A DNA stretch of 60,714 bases from Pseudomonas lactucae. GTDB lineage: Bacteria; Pseudomonadota; Gammaproteobacteria; Pseudomonadales; Pseudomonadaceae. The notes below the pieces were generated by a model. The model had not been told where the DNA came from and did no database searches. It saw only the letters and a list, made by a program, of their open reading frames with translations. The stretch spans positions 1 through 60,714 of the forward strand of contig NZ_JAFHKI010000103.1 of assembly GCF_016937615.1 (NCBI RefSeq), read 5' to 3'. A program made the translations under genes and the position numbers. Of this stretch, positions 15,756 to 23,688 are shown piece after piece. Within the stretch, counting starts at the first letter, position 1. Every line of letters starts with the position of its first letter.

Positions 15756-16571
15756 TCATTCGTCTTGTGGCTGATAACGCGGATCGCGCGCTTGCAGGTG
15801 GATCAGGCGGGTCAGGGGATCCTGGCGGTAAAAGCGGCTGAGCTGGGCGTACACCTGTGGATAACTGTCGACCAGCAGATCCGGGGCACTGAAGAAATAT
15901 TCGCTGGTGACGGCAAAGAATTCCGCCGGGTTTTCCGCGGCGTAGGGGTCTATGACCGTGTCTACGTCGGGGTCGGCGTCGAGCTGGCGGTTGAGATCGT
16001 CATAAGCGCTCTGCATCACACTGGCCCACTCTTGCACGCGCATGTCGTTGTGCAGCGGCGGCAGGCCATTGGCGTCGCCGTTGAGCATGTCGAGCTTGTG
16101 CGCCAGTTCGTGGATCACCAGGTTGTAGCCTTCCCATTGGCCGCTGGCGAGCACGCCGGGCCAGGCCAGGATCACCGGGCCTTGTTGCCAGGCTTCGCCG
16201 CTGTGTTCGCCGTCCCACTCGTGTTCCACACCGCTGGCGTCGCGATGGCGTTGCGGGCTCAGAAAGTCGTCGGGATACAGCACGATTTCGTGGAAGCCCT
16301 GGTACCAGTCGAGGTCGCCGAGGTTCATCAAGGGCAGTTGCGCCTGGGCGGCGAGCAGCAGGCGGTGTTCCTGGTGCAGTTCGACGCCGGGCAGGGCGGT
16401 GAGGTGTTTTTCGTCGAGGAACACCACGCAGGCTTCACGCAGCCATTGGTCCTGCTCGGTGCTGATGCCATCGAGGAAGGTCAGGTGGTGGCGCACCCGC
16501 TGCCAGGTGTCATCGGCAATCGGGTGCTTGGCCAGCAGGCGCCGGCGACGCCAGGCGCTGAGGGACCACAT
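15756..16571 (-). CDS. mtfA: MtfA-type zinc metallopeptidase (M90 family)
   Basis: The 271-residue protein matches the MtfA/DUF980 family. Its zinc site HELAHK is an HExxH motif at about residue 154, with a downstream Glu in AENPAEFFAVTSEYFF as third ligand. In E. coli MtfA is a cytosolic protein that binds the Mlc repressor and influences glucose PTS regulation, and it has peptidase activity. Whether the Mlc link holds in Pseudomonas is doubtful. It lies six bases downstream of the DedA gene on the same strand, suggesting one transcript. Confidence 0.9.
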   Translation of the reverse strand: MWSLSAWRRRRLLAKHPIADDTWQRVRHHLTFLDGISTEQDQWLREACVVFLDEKHLTALPGVELHQEHRLLLAAQAQLPLMNLGDLDWYQGFHEIVLYPDDFLSPQRHRDASGVEHEWDGEHSGEAWQQGPVILAWPGVLASGQWEGYNLVIHELAHKLDMLNGDANGLPPLHNDMRVQEWASVMQSAYDDLNRQLDADPDVDTVIDPYAAENPAEFFAVTSEYFFSAPDLLVDSYPQVYAQLSRFYRQDPLTRLIHLQARDPRYQPQDE

Positions 16572-16577
16572 CGCGGT

Positions 16578-17234
16578 TTACTGCGACTTGGCTTCGGACG
16601 ATGCGCGGCCAAAGCGGCTGCGGACCACGCCAATAATCATCGGCACCAGCGACAGCAGGATGATGAACACCACCAGCAACGACAGGTTTTTCTTGATAAA
16701 GGGCACGTTGCCGAAGAAGTAGCCCAGGGTCACCAGGCCACCCACCCAAAGAACGGTGCCCAGCACGCTGAAGCCGAAGAAGCGCGCGTAGGGCATTCTC
16801 GCGATGCCGGCGACGAACGGCGCAAAGGTGCGCAGGATCGGCAGGAAGCGCGCCAGGGTCACGGTTTTGCCGCCGTGTTTGTCGTAGAAGTCGTGGGTTT
16901 TTTGCAGGTAGTCGCGACGGAAGATTTTCGAGTTCGGGTTGCTGAACAAGCGTTCTCCCGCCGTTCGCCCGATCACGTAGTTGGTGCTGTCGCCGAGGAT
17001 GGCGGCGAGCATCAATAGGCCACCCAGCAACACCGGGTCCATGCCGCCACCTGCGGCTACGGCGCCGGCGATAAACAGCAAGGAGTCACCCGGCAGGAAG
17101 GGCATGACCACCAGGCCGGTTTCGCAAAAGATCACCAGAAACAGAATGGCGTAGATCCACGGACCGTAATTGGTTACCAGCAGGTCGAGGTAAACATCGA
17201 GATGCAGGATAAGGTCAAGCGGGTTGAAATCCAT
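16578..17234 (-). CDS. DedA-family inner-membrane protein
   Basis: A 218-residue SNARE-associated/VTT-domain protein. DedA proteins are polytopic and help move undecaprenyl phosphate or phospholipids across the inner membrane and keep the proton motive force. Family landmarks are the re-entrant block CETGLVVMPFLPGDSLLF, GDSTNYVIGR, and the basic motif ARFLPILRTFAPFVAGIARM. The start at 17234 has AGGTG six bases upstream; a GTG at 17243 is the alternative. The gene precedes mtfA. Confidence 0.93.
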   Translation of the reverse strand: MDFNPLDLILHLDVYLDLLVTNYGPWIYAILFLVIFCETGLVVMPFLPGDSLLFIAGAVAAGGGMDPVLLGGLLMLAAILGDSTNYVIGRTAGERLFSNPNSKIFRRDYLQKTHDFYDKHGGKTVTLARFLPILRTFAPFVAGIARMPYARFFGFSVLGTVLWVGGLVTLGYFFGNVPFIKKNLSLLVVFIILLSLVPMIIGVVRSRFGRASSEAKSQ

Positions 17235-17425
17235 TGGTGGCACCTGTGTGAACGGCCCTGCTCTGCAGGCCTGTGCGGAAGCTCGGGTAATAAGGCTACA
17301 CCTGTATGCCGTATTTCTTACAACCCTGAAAGGGCCGCATTATACGGATTGAATGGTGAAAAGCGTGTTGGTTTTGTAGCGGGGAATGTCGTGGTGCGCG
17401 ACTTGGGAACCGCTGAAGACTCAAC

Positions 17426-17460
17426 TGTGGGAGGGAGCACGTCGCACCGCCCCTCCCACA
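17426..17460. repeat. REP-related palindrome
   Basis: CTGTGGGAGGG and its complement CCCTCCCACAG flank a short spacer. It is a diverged member of the GTGGGAGG repeat family in the gap between the DedA and acetyltransferase genes. Confidence 0.5.
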
Positions 17461-17489
17461 GGGGATCTGTGTTGTTTGGTCTGTCGAAC

Positions 17490-17948
17490 TTAATCCTCGC
17501 TGATCGGCAAGGTGTAGTTCTTGAACTCCGTGTCCTCGCGAAACCCGATCGACTCATACGTCTTCTGCGCCACTTCATTGTCGCTGCTGGTCGATACCCG
17601 CAGCCGCACCGCGTGGGTCTCCTTGGCCATTTTCTTCGCCGTGCGCATCAGGTTGTCCGCCACCAGTTGCCGGCGTGCGTCTTCGGCCACGTAGATATCG
17701 TTAAGAATCCACACCCGCTTGAGCGAGAGCGACGAAAAGCTCGGGTACAGCTGACAAAACCCAAGCACCTTTTTGTCGTCATCGTCGGCCAGGGCCAGGT
17801 AGATCACCGACTCCTTGCGGCGCAGGCGCTTCTCCAGGAAGGCGCGCGATGAGTCCGGGAAGGGCAGGGCCCCGTAGAATTCGCGGTATTTGACGAACAA
17901 CGGGGTCAGCAGGTCCAGGTGTTCCAGGGTCGCTTGAGTGATCCGCAT
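17490..17948 (-). CDS. GNAT-family N-acetyltransferase
   Basis: The 152-residue protein shows the GNAT fold order: an N-terminal RITQATLEHLDLLTPLFVKY, the substrate strand VIYLALADD, VLGFCQLYPSFSSLSLKRVW, then WILNDIYVAEDARRQLVADN, the acetyl-CoA pyrophosphate loop. The last part is NEVAQKTYESIGFRED, with the typical Tyr. It would transfer acetyl from acetyl-CoA to an amine, with unknown acceptor. The start at 17948 is preceded by GAGG at nine bases. It follows the eut genes on the same strand but is separated by about 90 bases. Confidence 0.9.
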   Translation of the reverse strand: MRITQATLEHLDLLTPLFVKYREFYGALPFPDSSRAFLEKRLRRKESVIYLALADDDDKKVLGFCQLYPSFSSLSLKRVWILNDIYVAEDARRQLVADNLMRTAKKMAKETHAVRLRVSTSSDNEVAQKTYESIGFREDTEFKNYTLPISED

Positions 17949-18038
17949 GCCAGGCCTCAACTTCCAATGGGTATGACCACACGCGCGGCCGTAACTTGAT
18001 GCTGCCTAAAGACACCCAAAAGCGCAATCGTGCCGGGA

Positions 18039-18872
18039 TCAGTCGGTGGGTGGGCTGAGCAGGAAGTTGCCCTTCATCAGGTCCGGGTCGTTGGACTCGA
18101 TGGTCTGCACCTGCGCCTCGTCCTTGAGATTGACCCCCGACAGCTGCCGGCGGCACGCCTCTTTCATCAAGTACAGCAAACGATGGGCCGCCATGCCATA
18201 GCTCAAGCCTTCCTGACGTACATTGGAAATGCAGTTGCGGTAGGCATCGGTGAGGCCGACCTTGGGGTTGTAGGTGAAATACAAGCCCAGGCTGTCCGGC
18301 GAGCTGAGCCCTGGGCGTTCACCGATCAGGATCACCACCATTCTGGCGCCGAGCAATTGTCCGATCTCATCGGCCACGGCCACGCGACCCTGCTCCACCA
18401 GAATCACCGGCGACAGCGACCAGCCCTCGGCGTGGGTCTGTTCTTCCATGCGTGTCAGAAACGCGAGCGTATGTTTATGCACCGCCAGCGCTGATAAGCC
18501 ATCGGCCACTACCACCGCCAGGTCCACGCCGCCAGGGTTGGCCGCCGTATGCGCGCGCAGCGCCTGGGCCGATTCGTCGCTTAAACGTCGGCCCAGGTCC
18601 GGGCGTTGCAGGTAGCTGTGCCGATCCGTCGCGGCGCTGTGCAGCAACAGGCTGTCACGTCCACGTTCGGCCAATTGACGGCTGAGGCCCGCATGATCGA
18701 AGGGCAAGTGCACCGCATCCCGCGCCTGGGCGTGGGCGAACTGGAAGTCCAGTTGCGCGCTGGTGGGGATGCTGGTACCGGTGCGGCCCAGGGCAATACG
18801 CGCCGGGGTCAGGCGGCGCAATTGCAGCCACGGATTGTCAGGCAAGTCTGGTTGCACGGTAGGCTCCTTCAT
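18039..18872 (-). CDS. eutC: Ethanolamine ammonia-lyase small subunit
   Basis: The 277-residue small (light) subunit of the adenosylcobalamin-dependent lyase that splits ethanolamine into acetaldehyde and ammonia. Family blocks seen: LTPARIALGRTG near residue 25, LDFQFAHAQARDAVH, the cobalamin-side VVVADGLSALAVHKH and ILIGERPGLSSPDSLGLYFT. The ATG overlaps the eutB stop by four bases, coupling the two subunits one to one. It lacks an N-terminal microcompartment-targeting extension, and no shell genes are nearby, so the enzyme is expected free in the cytosol. Confidence 0.96.
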   Translation of the reverse strand: MKEPTVQPDLPDNPWLQLRRLTPARIALGRTGTSIPTSAQLDFQFAHAQARDAVHLPFDHAGLSRQLAERGRDSLLLHSAATDRHSYLQRPDLGRRLSDESAQALRAHTAANPGGVDLAVVVADGLSALAVHKHTLAFLTRMEEQTHAEGWSLSPVILVEQGRVAVADEIGQLLGARMVVILIGERPGLSSPDSLGLYFTYNPKVGLTDAYRNCISNVRQEGLSYGMAAHRLLYLMKEACRRQLSGVNLKDEAQVQTIESNDPDLMKGNFLLSPPTD

Positions 18873-20263
18873 CCCAATTGCGCCAATGCGTGGCGAAACG
18901 CCGGTGGCAGGCTGTTGCCGAAACGTACCTTGCCATCGGCCTGCGTGAAGATGCCCATTTTCGCCAGCCACTGCTCAAACTCCGGCGCCGGTTTTAACCC
19001 CAGGGTTTGGCGAGCGTACAAGGCGTCGTGGAACGAAGTGGTCTGGTAGTTGAGCATGATGTCATCGGAGCCTGGGATGCCCATGATGAAGTTGATCCCG
19101 GCCACGCCGAGCAGGGTCAGCAGGGTGTCCATGTCGTCCTGGTCGGCTTCGGCGTGGTTGGTGTAGCAGATGTCACAGCCCATCGGCACGCCCAGCAACT
19201 TGCCGCAGAAATGGTCTTCGAGACCGGCGCGGATGATCTGCTTGCCGTTGTAGAGGTATTCGGGGCCGATAAACCCGACCACCGTGTTCACCAGGAACGG
19301 CTTGAAGTGCCGTGCCACCGCATAGGCGCGGGTTTCGCAGGTTTGTTGGTCGACGCCAAAGTGCGCGTTGGCCGACAAGGCGCTGCCCTGGCCGGTTTCG
19401 AAATACATCAGGTTTTGGCCCAGGGCGCCGCGGTTCAGGCTCAAGCCCGCGTCGTAGCCTTCCTGCAACACACTCAGGCTGATGCCGAAACTGGCGTTGG
19501 CCGCCTCGGTGCCGGCAATCGACTGGAACACCAGGTCCAGCGGTACGCCACGGTTGATCGCCTCAATGGAGGTGGTCACGTGGGTCAGCACGCAGGCCTG
19601 GGTGGGGATTTCATAGCGCTGGATGATGGCGTCGAGCATCTCCAGCATGGCGCAGATCGAGGCGATGCTGTCAGTGGCCGGGTTGATGCCGATCATGGCG
19701 TCGCCGTTGCCATACAGCAGACCGTCGAGGATGCTCGCGGCGATGCCGGCCGGTTCGTCCGTCGGGTGGTTGGGTTGCAGGCGCGTCGACAGGCGCCCGC
19801 GTAAGCCCATGGTGCCGCGAAACTGCGTGACCACGCGGATCTTCTGCGCCACCAATACCAGGTCCTGCACACGCATGATCTTGGAGACGGCGGCGGCCAT
19901 TTCCGGTGTCAGGCCGGGCGCCAAGGCTCGCAGGGAATGTTCATCGGCCGCATCGCTCAGCAGCCAGTCGCGCAACCCGCCGACGGTGAGGTGGCTGACC
20001 GGAGTAAACGCCTGTTTATCGTGGGTGTCGATGATCAGTCGGGTGACTTCATCGCTTTCATAAGGAATCAGCGCTTCTTGCAAAAAGTGCTTGAGCGGGA
20101 TATTCGCCAGCGCCATCTGCGCGGCGACCCGTTCGCCGTCGTTCTGTGCCGCCACGCCGGCCAGAAAATCTCCGGAGCGTGCCGGGCTGGCCTTGGCCAT
20201 CACGTCCTTGAGGCTGTCGAAGCGGTAGGTTTGTGTACCGACCGCGTGGGAAAAGCTTGCCAT
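18869..20263 (-). CDS. eutB: Ethanolamine ammonia-lyase large subunit
   Basis: The 464-residue large subunit carries the TIM-barrel active site. Recognisable blocks are RGTMGLRGRLSTRLQPNHPT, DGLLYGNGDAMIGINPATDS, the substrate-binding FETGQGSALSANAHFGVDQQ and PMGCDICYTNHAEADQDDMD. Length and sequence agree with EutB. The start at 20263 (MASFSHAVGTQTYRF) follows AAGGAG. The order eat-eutB-eutC on one strand forms the ethanolamine operon, and the 53 bases between eat and eutB contain only the ribosome binding site. Expression probably requires RpoN and EatR from the exaC promoter. Confidence 0.97.
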   Translation of the reverse strand: MASFSHAVGTQTYRFDSLKDVMAKASPARSGDFLAGVAAQNDGERVAAQMALANIPLKHFLQEALIPYESDEVTRLIIDTHDKQAFTPVSHLTVGGLRDWLLSDAADEHSLRALAPGLTPEMAAAVSKIMRVQDLVLVAQKIRVVTQFRGTMGLRGRLSTRLQPNHPTDEPAGIAASILDGLLYGNGDAMIGINPATDSIASICAMLEMLDAIIQRYEIPTQACVLTHVTTSIEAINRGVPLDLVFQSIAGTEAANASFGISLSVLQEGYDAGLSLNRGALGQNLMYFETGQGSALSANAHFGVDQQTCETRAYAVARHFKPFLVNTVVGFIGPEYLYNGKQIIRAGLEDHFCGKLLGVPMGCDICYTNHAEADQDDMDTLLTLLGVAGINFIMGIPGSDDIMLNYQTTSFHDALYARQTLGLKPAPEFEQWLAKMGIFTQADGKVRFGNSLPPAFRHALAQLG

Positions 20264-20316
20264 ACAGTGTCTCCTTGGCGACGCGGGCAAGGCGCCCGCG
20301 CCGAGGTTTACGGCAG

Positions 20317-21750
20317 TCAGTGCAAGGCGGCCTCTGCGGCCTGGATCGCCGCGAATTCCTCTTCGGGCGTGCCTGCTACCAAGTGATGCCGGCTGTAGAA
20401 AGCAAAGTAAGCAATTAATACTCCATAGATGATCGCAGCGCCAATCACCACCCGAGGATCCACCAGAAAGCCCGCCACCACGGCGACGCAGGCCAGTACC
20501 AGCGCCACGCCGGAAGTGAAGATGCCACCCGGTGTGCGGTAAGGACGTTCCATTTTGGGGCGGCGGATGCGCAAGGTGATGTGCGCGGCCATCATCAGCA
20601 CGTAGGAAATGGTCGCGCCAAACACGGCTACCAGGATCAGTAAATCACCCTGGCCGGTCAGCGACAGGCCAAAACCGATGATGCCGGGGATCACCAGCGC
20701 GAGTACCGGCGCCTTGCTCTTGTTGGTCTGCGACAGCTTGCGCGGCAGGTAGCCGGCGCGGGACAGGGCGAAAATCTGCCGTGAATAGGCGTAGATAATC
20801 GAGAAAAAGCTCGCAATCAGCCCCGCCAGGCCGACCAGGTTGACGAAGCTGCCCATCCACGTCGAGCCACCGTACGACAGTGCCAGCGCTTCCACCAATG
20901 GGTTACCGGATTTGATCAGTGCATAAGTCCCCGCGCCGCCTGGTGCGATCACCAGAATCAACAGGGCAAAACTGGTCAGCACCACAATGGCGCCGATCAA
21001 GCCGCGAGGCAGGTCGCGCTTGGGGTTCTTGGTTTCTTCGGCCGCCAGTGGCACGCCCTCGACCGCCAGGAAAAACCAGATCGCATAAGGGATTGCGGCC
21101 CACACGCCAACGTAGCCGAAGGGCAGGAAGGTGCTGGCGCCCTTGGCTTCGGTCACTGGGATGTCCAGCAGGTTGGCGACGTTGAAGTGCGGCACCATCG
21201 CCACCAGGAACACACCCAGCGCAATCGCGGCGATGGCGGTGATCACAAACATCAGCTTCAAGGCTTCACCGACGCCAAAGATATGGATGCCGATGAAGAT
21301 GATGTAGAACGCCAGGTAGATCATCCAGCCGCCAATGCCGAACAACGACTCGCAATACGCGCCGATAAACACCGCAATGGCGGCAGGGGCGATGGCGTAT
21401 TCGATCAGGATCGCGGTGCCGGTGAGGAACCCGCCCCAGGGCCCGAAGGCGCTGCGGGCAAAACCGTAGCCGCCGCCGGCGGTGGGAATCATCGAAGACA
21501 GTTCGGCGAGGGAAAAACACATGCACAGGTACATGGTGGCCATCAGCAAGGTAGCGAGGAACATCCCGCCCCAGCCGCCCTGGGCCAGGCCGAAGTTCCA
21601 GCCGGCGTAGTCGCCGGAGATCACGTAGGCAACGCCAAGGCCGACCAATAACACCCAGCCGGCGGCGCCTTTTTTAAGTTCGCGTTGTTGGAAGTAGTCG
21701 GTGTCGACTTTTTCGAAGTCGACGGAAGAGCCAGTGGGTTCGCTAGGCAT
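20317..21750 (-). CDS. eat: Ethanolamine permease
   Basis: The 476-residue APC-superfamily transporter has about twelve membrane helices. Its N-terminal pattern (LKKGAAGWVLLVGLGVAYVI, GDYAGWNFGLAQGGWGGMFL) is that of the Eat/EAT family, which imports ethanolamine. The start at 21750 (MPSEPTGSSVDFEKVDTDYF) has GGTACTTCCC upstream, with GAAAGG further up. Position directly before eutBC supports the substrate. The gene lies 146 bases downstream of exaC, with REP-like palindromes in the gap that may tune its level relative to exaC. Confidence 0.95.
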   Translation of the reverse strand: MPSEPTGSSVDFEKVDTDYFQQRELKKGAAGWVLLVGLGVAYVISGDYAGWNFGLAQGGWGGMFLATLLMATMYLCMCFSLAELSSMIPTAGGGYGFARSAFGPWGGFLTGTAILIEYAIAPAAIAVFIGAYCESLFGIGGWMIYLAFYIIFIGIHIFGVGEALKLMFVITAIAAIALGVFLVAMVPHFNVANLLDIPVTEAKGASTFLPFGYVGVWAAIPYAIWFFLAVEGVPLAAEETKNPKRDLPRGLIGAIVVLTSFALLILVIAPGGAGTYALIKSGNPLVEALALSYGGSTWMGSFVNLVGLAGLIASFFSIIYAYSRQIFALSRAGYLPRKLSQTNKSKAPVLALVIPGIIGFGLSLTGQGDLLILVAVFGATISYVLMMAAHITLRIRRPKMERPYRTPGGIFTSGVALVLACVAVVAGFLVDPRVVIGAAIIYGVLIAYFAFYSRHHLVAGTPEEEFAAIQAAEAALH

Positions 21751-21833
21751 AGGGAAGTACCTTTCATTGTTATTGTTTTTAACTCGGCATCTTTGTGCCG
21801 GATGCACATCGCAAGTACTTATGGGGATTTAAA

Positions 21834-21893
21834 TGTGGAAGGAGGCTTGCCCCTCCCACAGTTGATTGCATTTCAAACGTGGGAGGGGAAGGT
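21834..21893. repeat. Diverged REP palindromes between exaC and eat
   Basis: TGTGGAAGGAGGCTTGCCCC followed by TCCCACA forms an imperfect hairpin (21834-21860), and a partial copy GTGGGAGGGG follows at about 21880. The elements belong to the GTGGGAGGGGGCTTGC family. In the operon they may stabilise the upstream exaC message. Confidence 0.55.
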
Positions 21894-21896
21894 TGG

Positions 21897-23417
21897 TTAG
21901 AAGAAGCCCAACGGATTAATGTCGTAGCTCACCAGCAAGTTTTTAGTCTGCTGGTAATGATCCAACATCATCTTGTGTGTTTCACGGCCCACGCCGGACT
22001 TCTTGTAACCGCCAAACGCGGCATGCGCCGGGTACAGGTGGTAGCAGTTGGTCCACACGCGCCCGGCCTTGATCGCCCGGCCCATGCGGTAGGCGCGGTT
22101 GATATCGCGGGTCCATACGCCGGCGCCCAGGCCGAACTCGGTGTCGTTGGCAATCGCCAGGGCTTCGGCTTCGTCCTTGAAGGTGGTGATGCTGACCACC
22201 GGGCCGAAGATTTCTTCCTGGAACACGCGCATGTCGTTGGTGCCCTTGAGCAGGGTCGGCTGGATGTAATAGCCCCCAGCCATGTCGCCGCTGAGCTGCT
22301 CGACCTTGCCGCCGGTGAGCAGTTGCGCACCTTCGCCCTTGGCGATTTCCAGGTAGGACAGGATTTTGTCGAACTGCTGCTCGGACGCCTGGGCGCCGAC
22401 CATGGTGTCGGTGTCCAGCGGGTCGCCGCGCTTGATCTGTTCGATTTTCTTCATCACCACTTTCATGAAATCGTCGTAGATCGATTCTTCAACCAGCGCA
22501 CGGGATGGGCAGGTGCACACCTCGCCCTGGTTGAAGAACGCCAGCACCAGGCCTTCCGCCGCTTTTTCGATGAACGACGGCTCGGCTTTCATGATGTCGG
22601 CGAAGAAGATGTTCGGCGACTTGCCGCCCAGTTCGACGGTGGACGGAATAATGTTCTCGGCCGCCGCGTGCATGATGTGCGAGCCCACCGGGGTAGAGCC
22701 GGTGAAGGCGATCTTGGCGATGCGCTTGCTGGTGGCCAGGGCTTCGCCAGCTTCTTTGCCGAAACCATGCACTACGTTCAGCACGCCTGGTGGCAGCAGG
22801 TCGCCGATCACTTCCATCAGCACGTTGATGCCCAGCGGCGTTTGCTCGGCGGGCTTGAGCACCACGCAGTTGCCCGCGGCCAGCGCCGGGGCGAGTTTCC
22901 AGGCGGCCATCAGCAGGGGGAAGTTCCACGGGATGATCTGGCCGACCACGCCCAAGGGTTCGTGGAAATGATAGGAGGCGGTGTGTTCATTGATTTCGGC
23001 GCTGGTGCCTTCCTGGGCGCGGATGCAACCGGCGAAATAACGGAAGTGGTCGGCAGCCAACGGGATATCGGCGTTAAGGGTTTCGCGCACGGCCTTGCCG
23101 TTGTCCCAGGTTTCGGTGATGGCCAGCAGTTCGAGGTTCTGTTCGATACGATCGGCGATTTTCAGCAGCACCAGCGAGCGGTCCTGCGCCGAGGTCTTGC
23201 CCCAGGCGTCAGCGGCGGCGTGGGCGGCGTCCAGCGCCTTGTCGATGTCTTTGGCAGTGGAGCGCGGGAATTCGGCGATAGGCTTGCCGTTGACCGGCGA
23301 AGTGTTGGTGAAATAGTTGCCGTCGACCGGCGCAACAAATTCGCCACCAATGAAGTTGCCGTACTTGGCCTTGAACGAAACGATCGCGCCTTCAGTACCG
23401 GGGTGTGCGTAACGCAT
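21897..23417 (-). CDS. exaC: NAD-dependent aldehyde dehydrogenase (ExaC/acetaldehyde type)
   Basis: The 506-residue enzyme oxidises acetaldehyde, the eutBC product, to acetate. Catalytic landmarks are N164 in PWNFP, the cofactor loop FTGSTPVGS (residues 238-246), the general base E262 in ELGGKSP and the nucleophile C301 in NQGEVC. It is of the class of PA1984 ExaC and of the aldehyde dehydrogenase preceding eat in P. aeruginosa. It heads the exaC-eat-eutBC cluster and has a perfect-spacing sigma-54 promoter upstream, divergent to eatR. Confidence 0.93.
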   Translation of the reverse strand: MRYAHPGTEGAIVSFKAKYGNFIGGEFVAPVDGNYFTNTSPVNGKPIAEFPRSTAKDIDKALDAAHAAADAWGKTSAQDRSLVLLKIADRIEQNLELLAITETWDNGKAVRETLNADIPLAADHFRYFAGCIRAQEGTSAEINEHTASYHFHEPLGVVGQIIPWNFPLLMAAWKLAPALAAGNCVVLKPAEQTPLGINVLMEVIGDLLPPGVLNVVHGFGKEAGEALATSKRIAKIAFTGSTPVGSHIMHAAAENIIPSTVELGGKSPNIFFADIMKAEPSFIEKAAEGLVLAFFNQGEVCTCPSRALVEESIYDDFMKVVMKKIEQIKRGDPLDTDTMVGAQASEQQFDKILSYLEIAKGEGAQLLTGGKVEQLSGDMAGGYYIQPTLLKGTNDMRVFQEEIFGPVVSITTFKDEAEALAIANDTEFGLGAGVWTRDINRAYRMGRAIKAGRVWTNCYHLYPAHAAFGGYKKSGVGRETHKMMLDHYQQTKNLLVSYDINPLGFF

Positions 23418-23481
23418 GGTGGGTATCTCCTGGCTTTTATGTTTATTGGAGTGCAGCGCTCAAGCGCTTGATAAAGCGTAG

Positions 23482-23497
23482 AGCAAAGGTCGGGCCA
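23482..23497 (-). promoter_or_regulatory. Sigma-54 (RpoN) promoter of exaC
   Basis: On the minus strand TGGCCCG, four bases, then TTGCT reproduces the -24/-12 consensus TGGCACG-N4-TTGCA/T with the obligatory GG and GC and exact spacing. It would start transcription about 50 bases upstream of the exaC ATG. It lies opposite a gene for a sigma-54 activator, which agrees with RpoN control of this pathway. Confidence 0.82.
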
Positions 23498-23549
23498 GCG
23501 CCTTGCAGGCAGGTAAATCAAGGGGTTGGAGATTGTTGCGACGCATGAC

Positions 23550-23600
23550 TGTCACGCTCCCGGGACAGGTGAAGTGACAATCTGTGCCATAAACGGTACA
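23550..23600. promoter_or_regulatory. Candidate enhancer sites for EatR
   Basis: Two inverted repeats lie 55-120 bases upstream of the sigma-54 promoter: TGTCAC/GTGACA (23550-23555 and 23574-23579) and TGTGCCATAAACGGTACA (23583-23600). The distance fits an enhancer-binding protein. Found by eye. Confidence 0.4.
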
Positions 23601-23688
23601 GCCTGTGACCGGTGGGTCGGGCCGGGATTGCATTGGTGCAAAGCCTGGGGGATGCTGGGCGTTCTCACGCAGGGAGAACAATAAGAAC

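Noticed and set aside
15666..17018. 450-codon plus-strand frame opposite mtfA and the DedA gene
   Set aside because: Antisense to two recognised families; Val/His/Gln-rich composition of a complementary-strand artefact.
21795..23471. 558-codon frame antisense to exaC
   Set aside because: Mirrors a clear aldehyde dehydrogenase; no ribosome site or family features.
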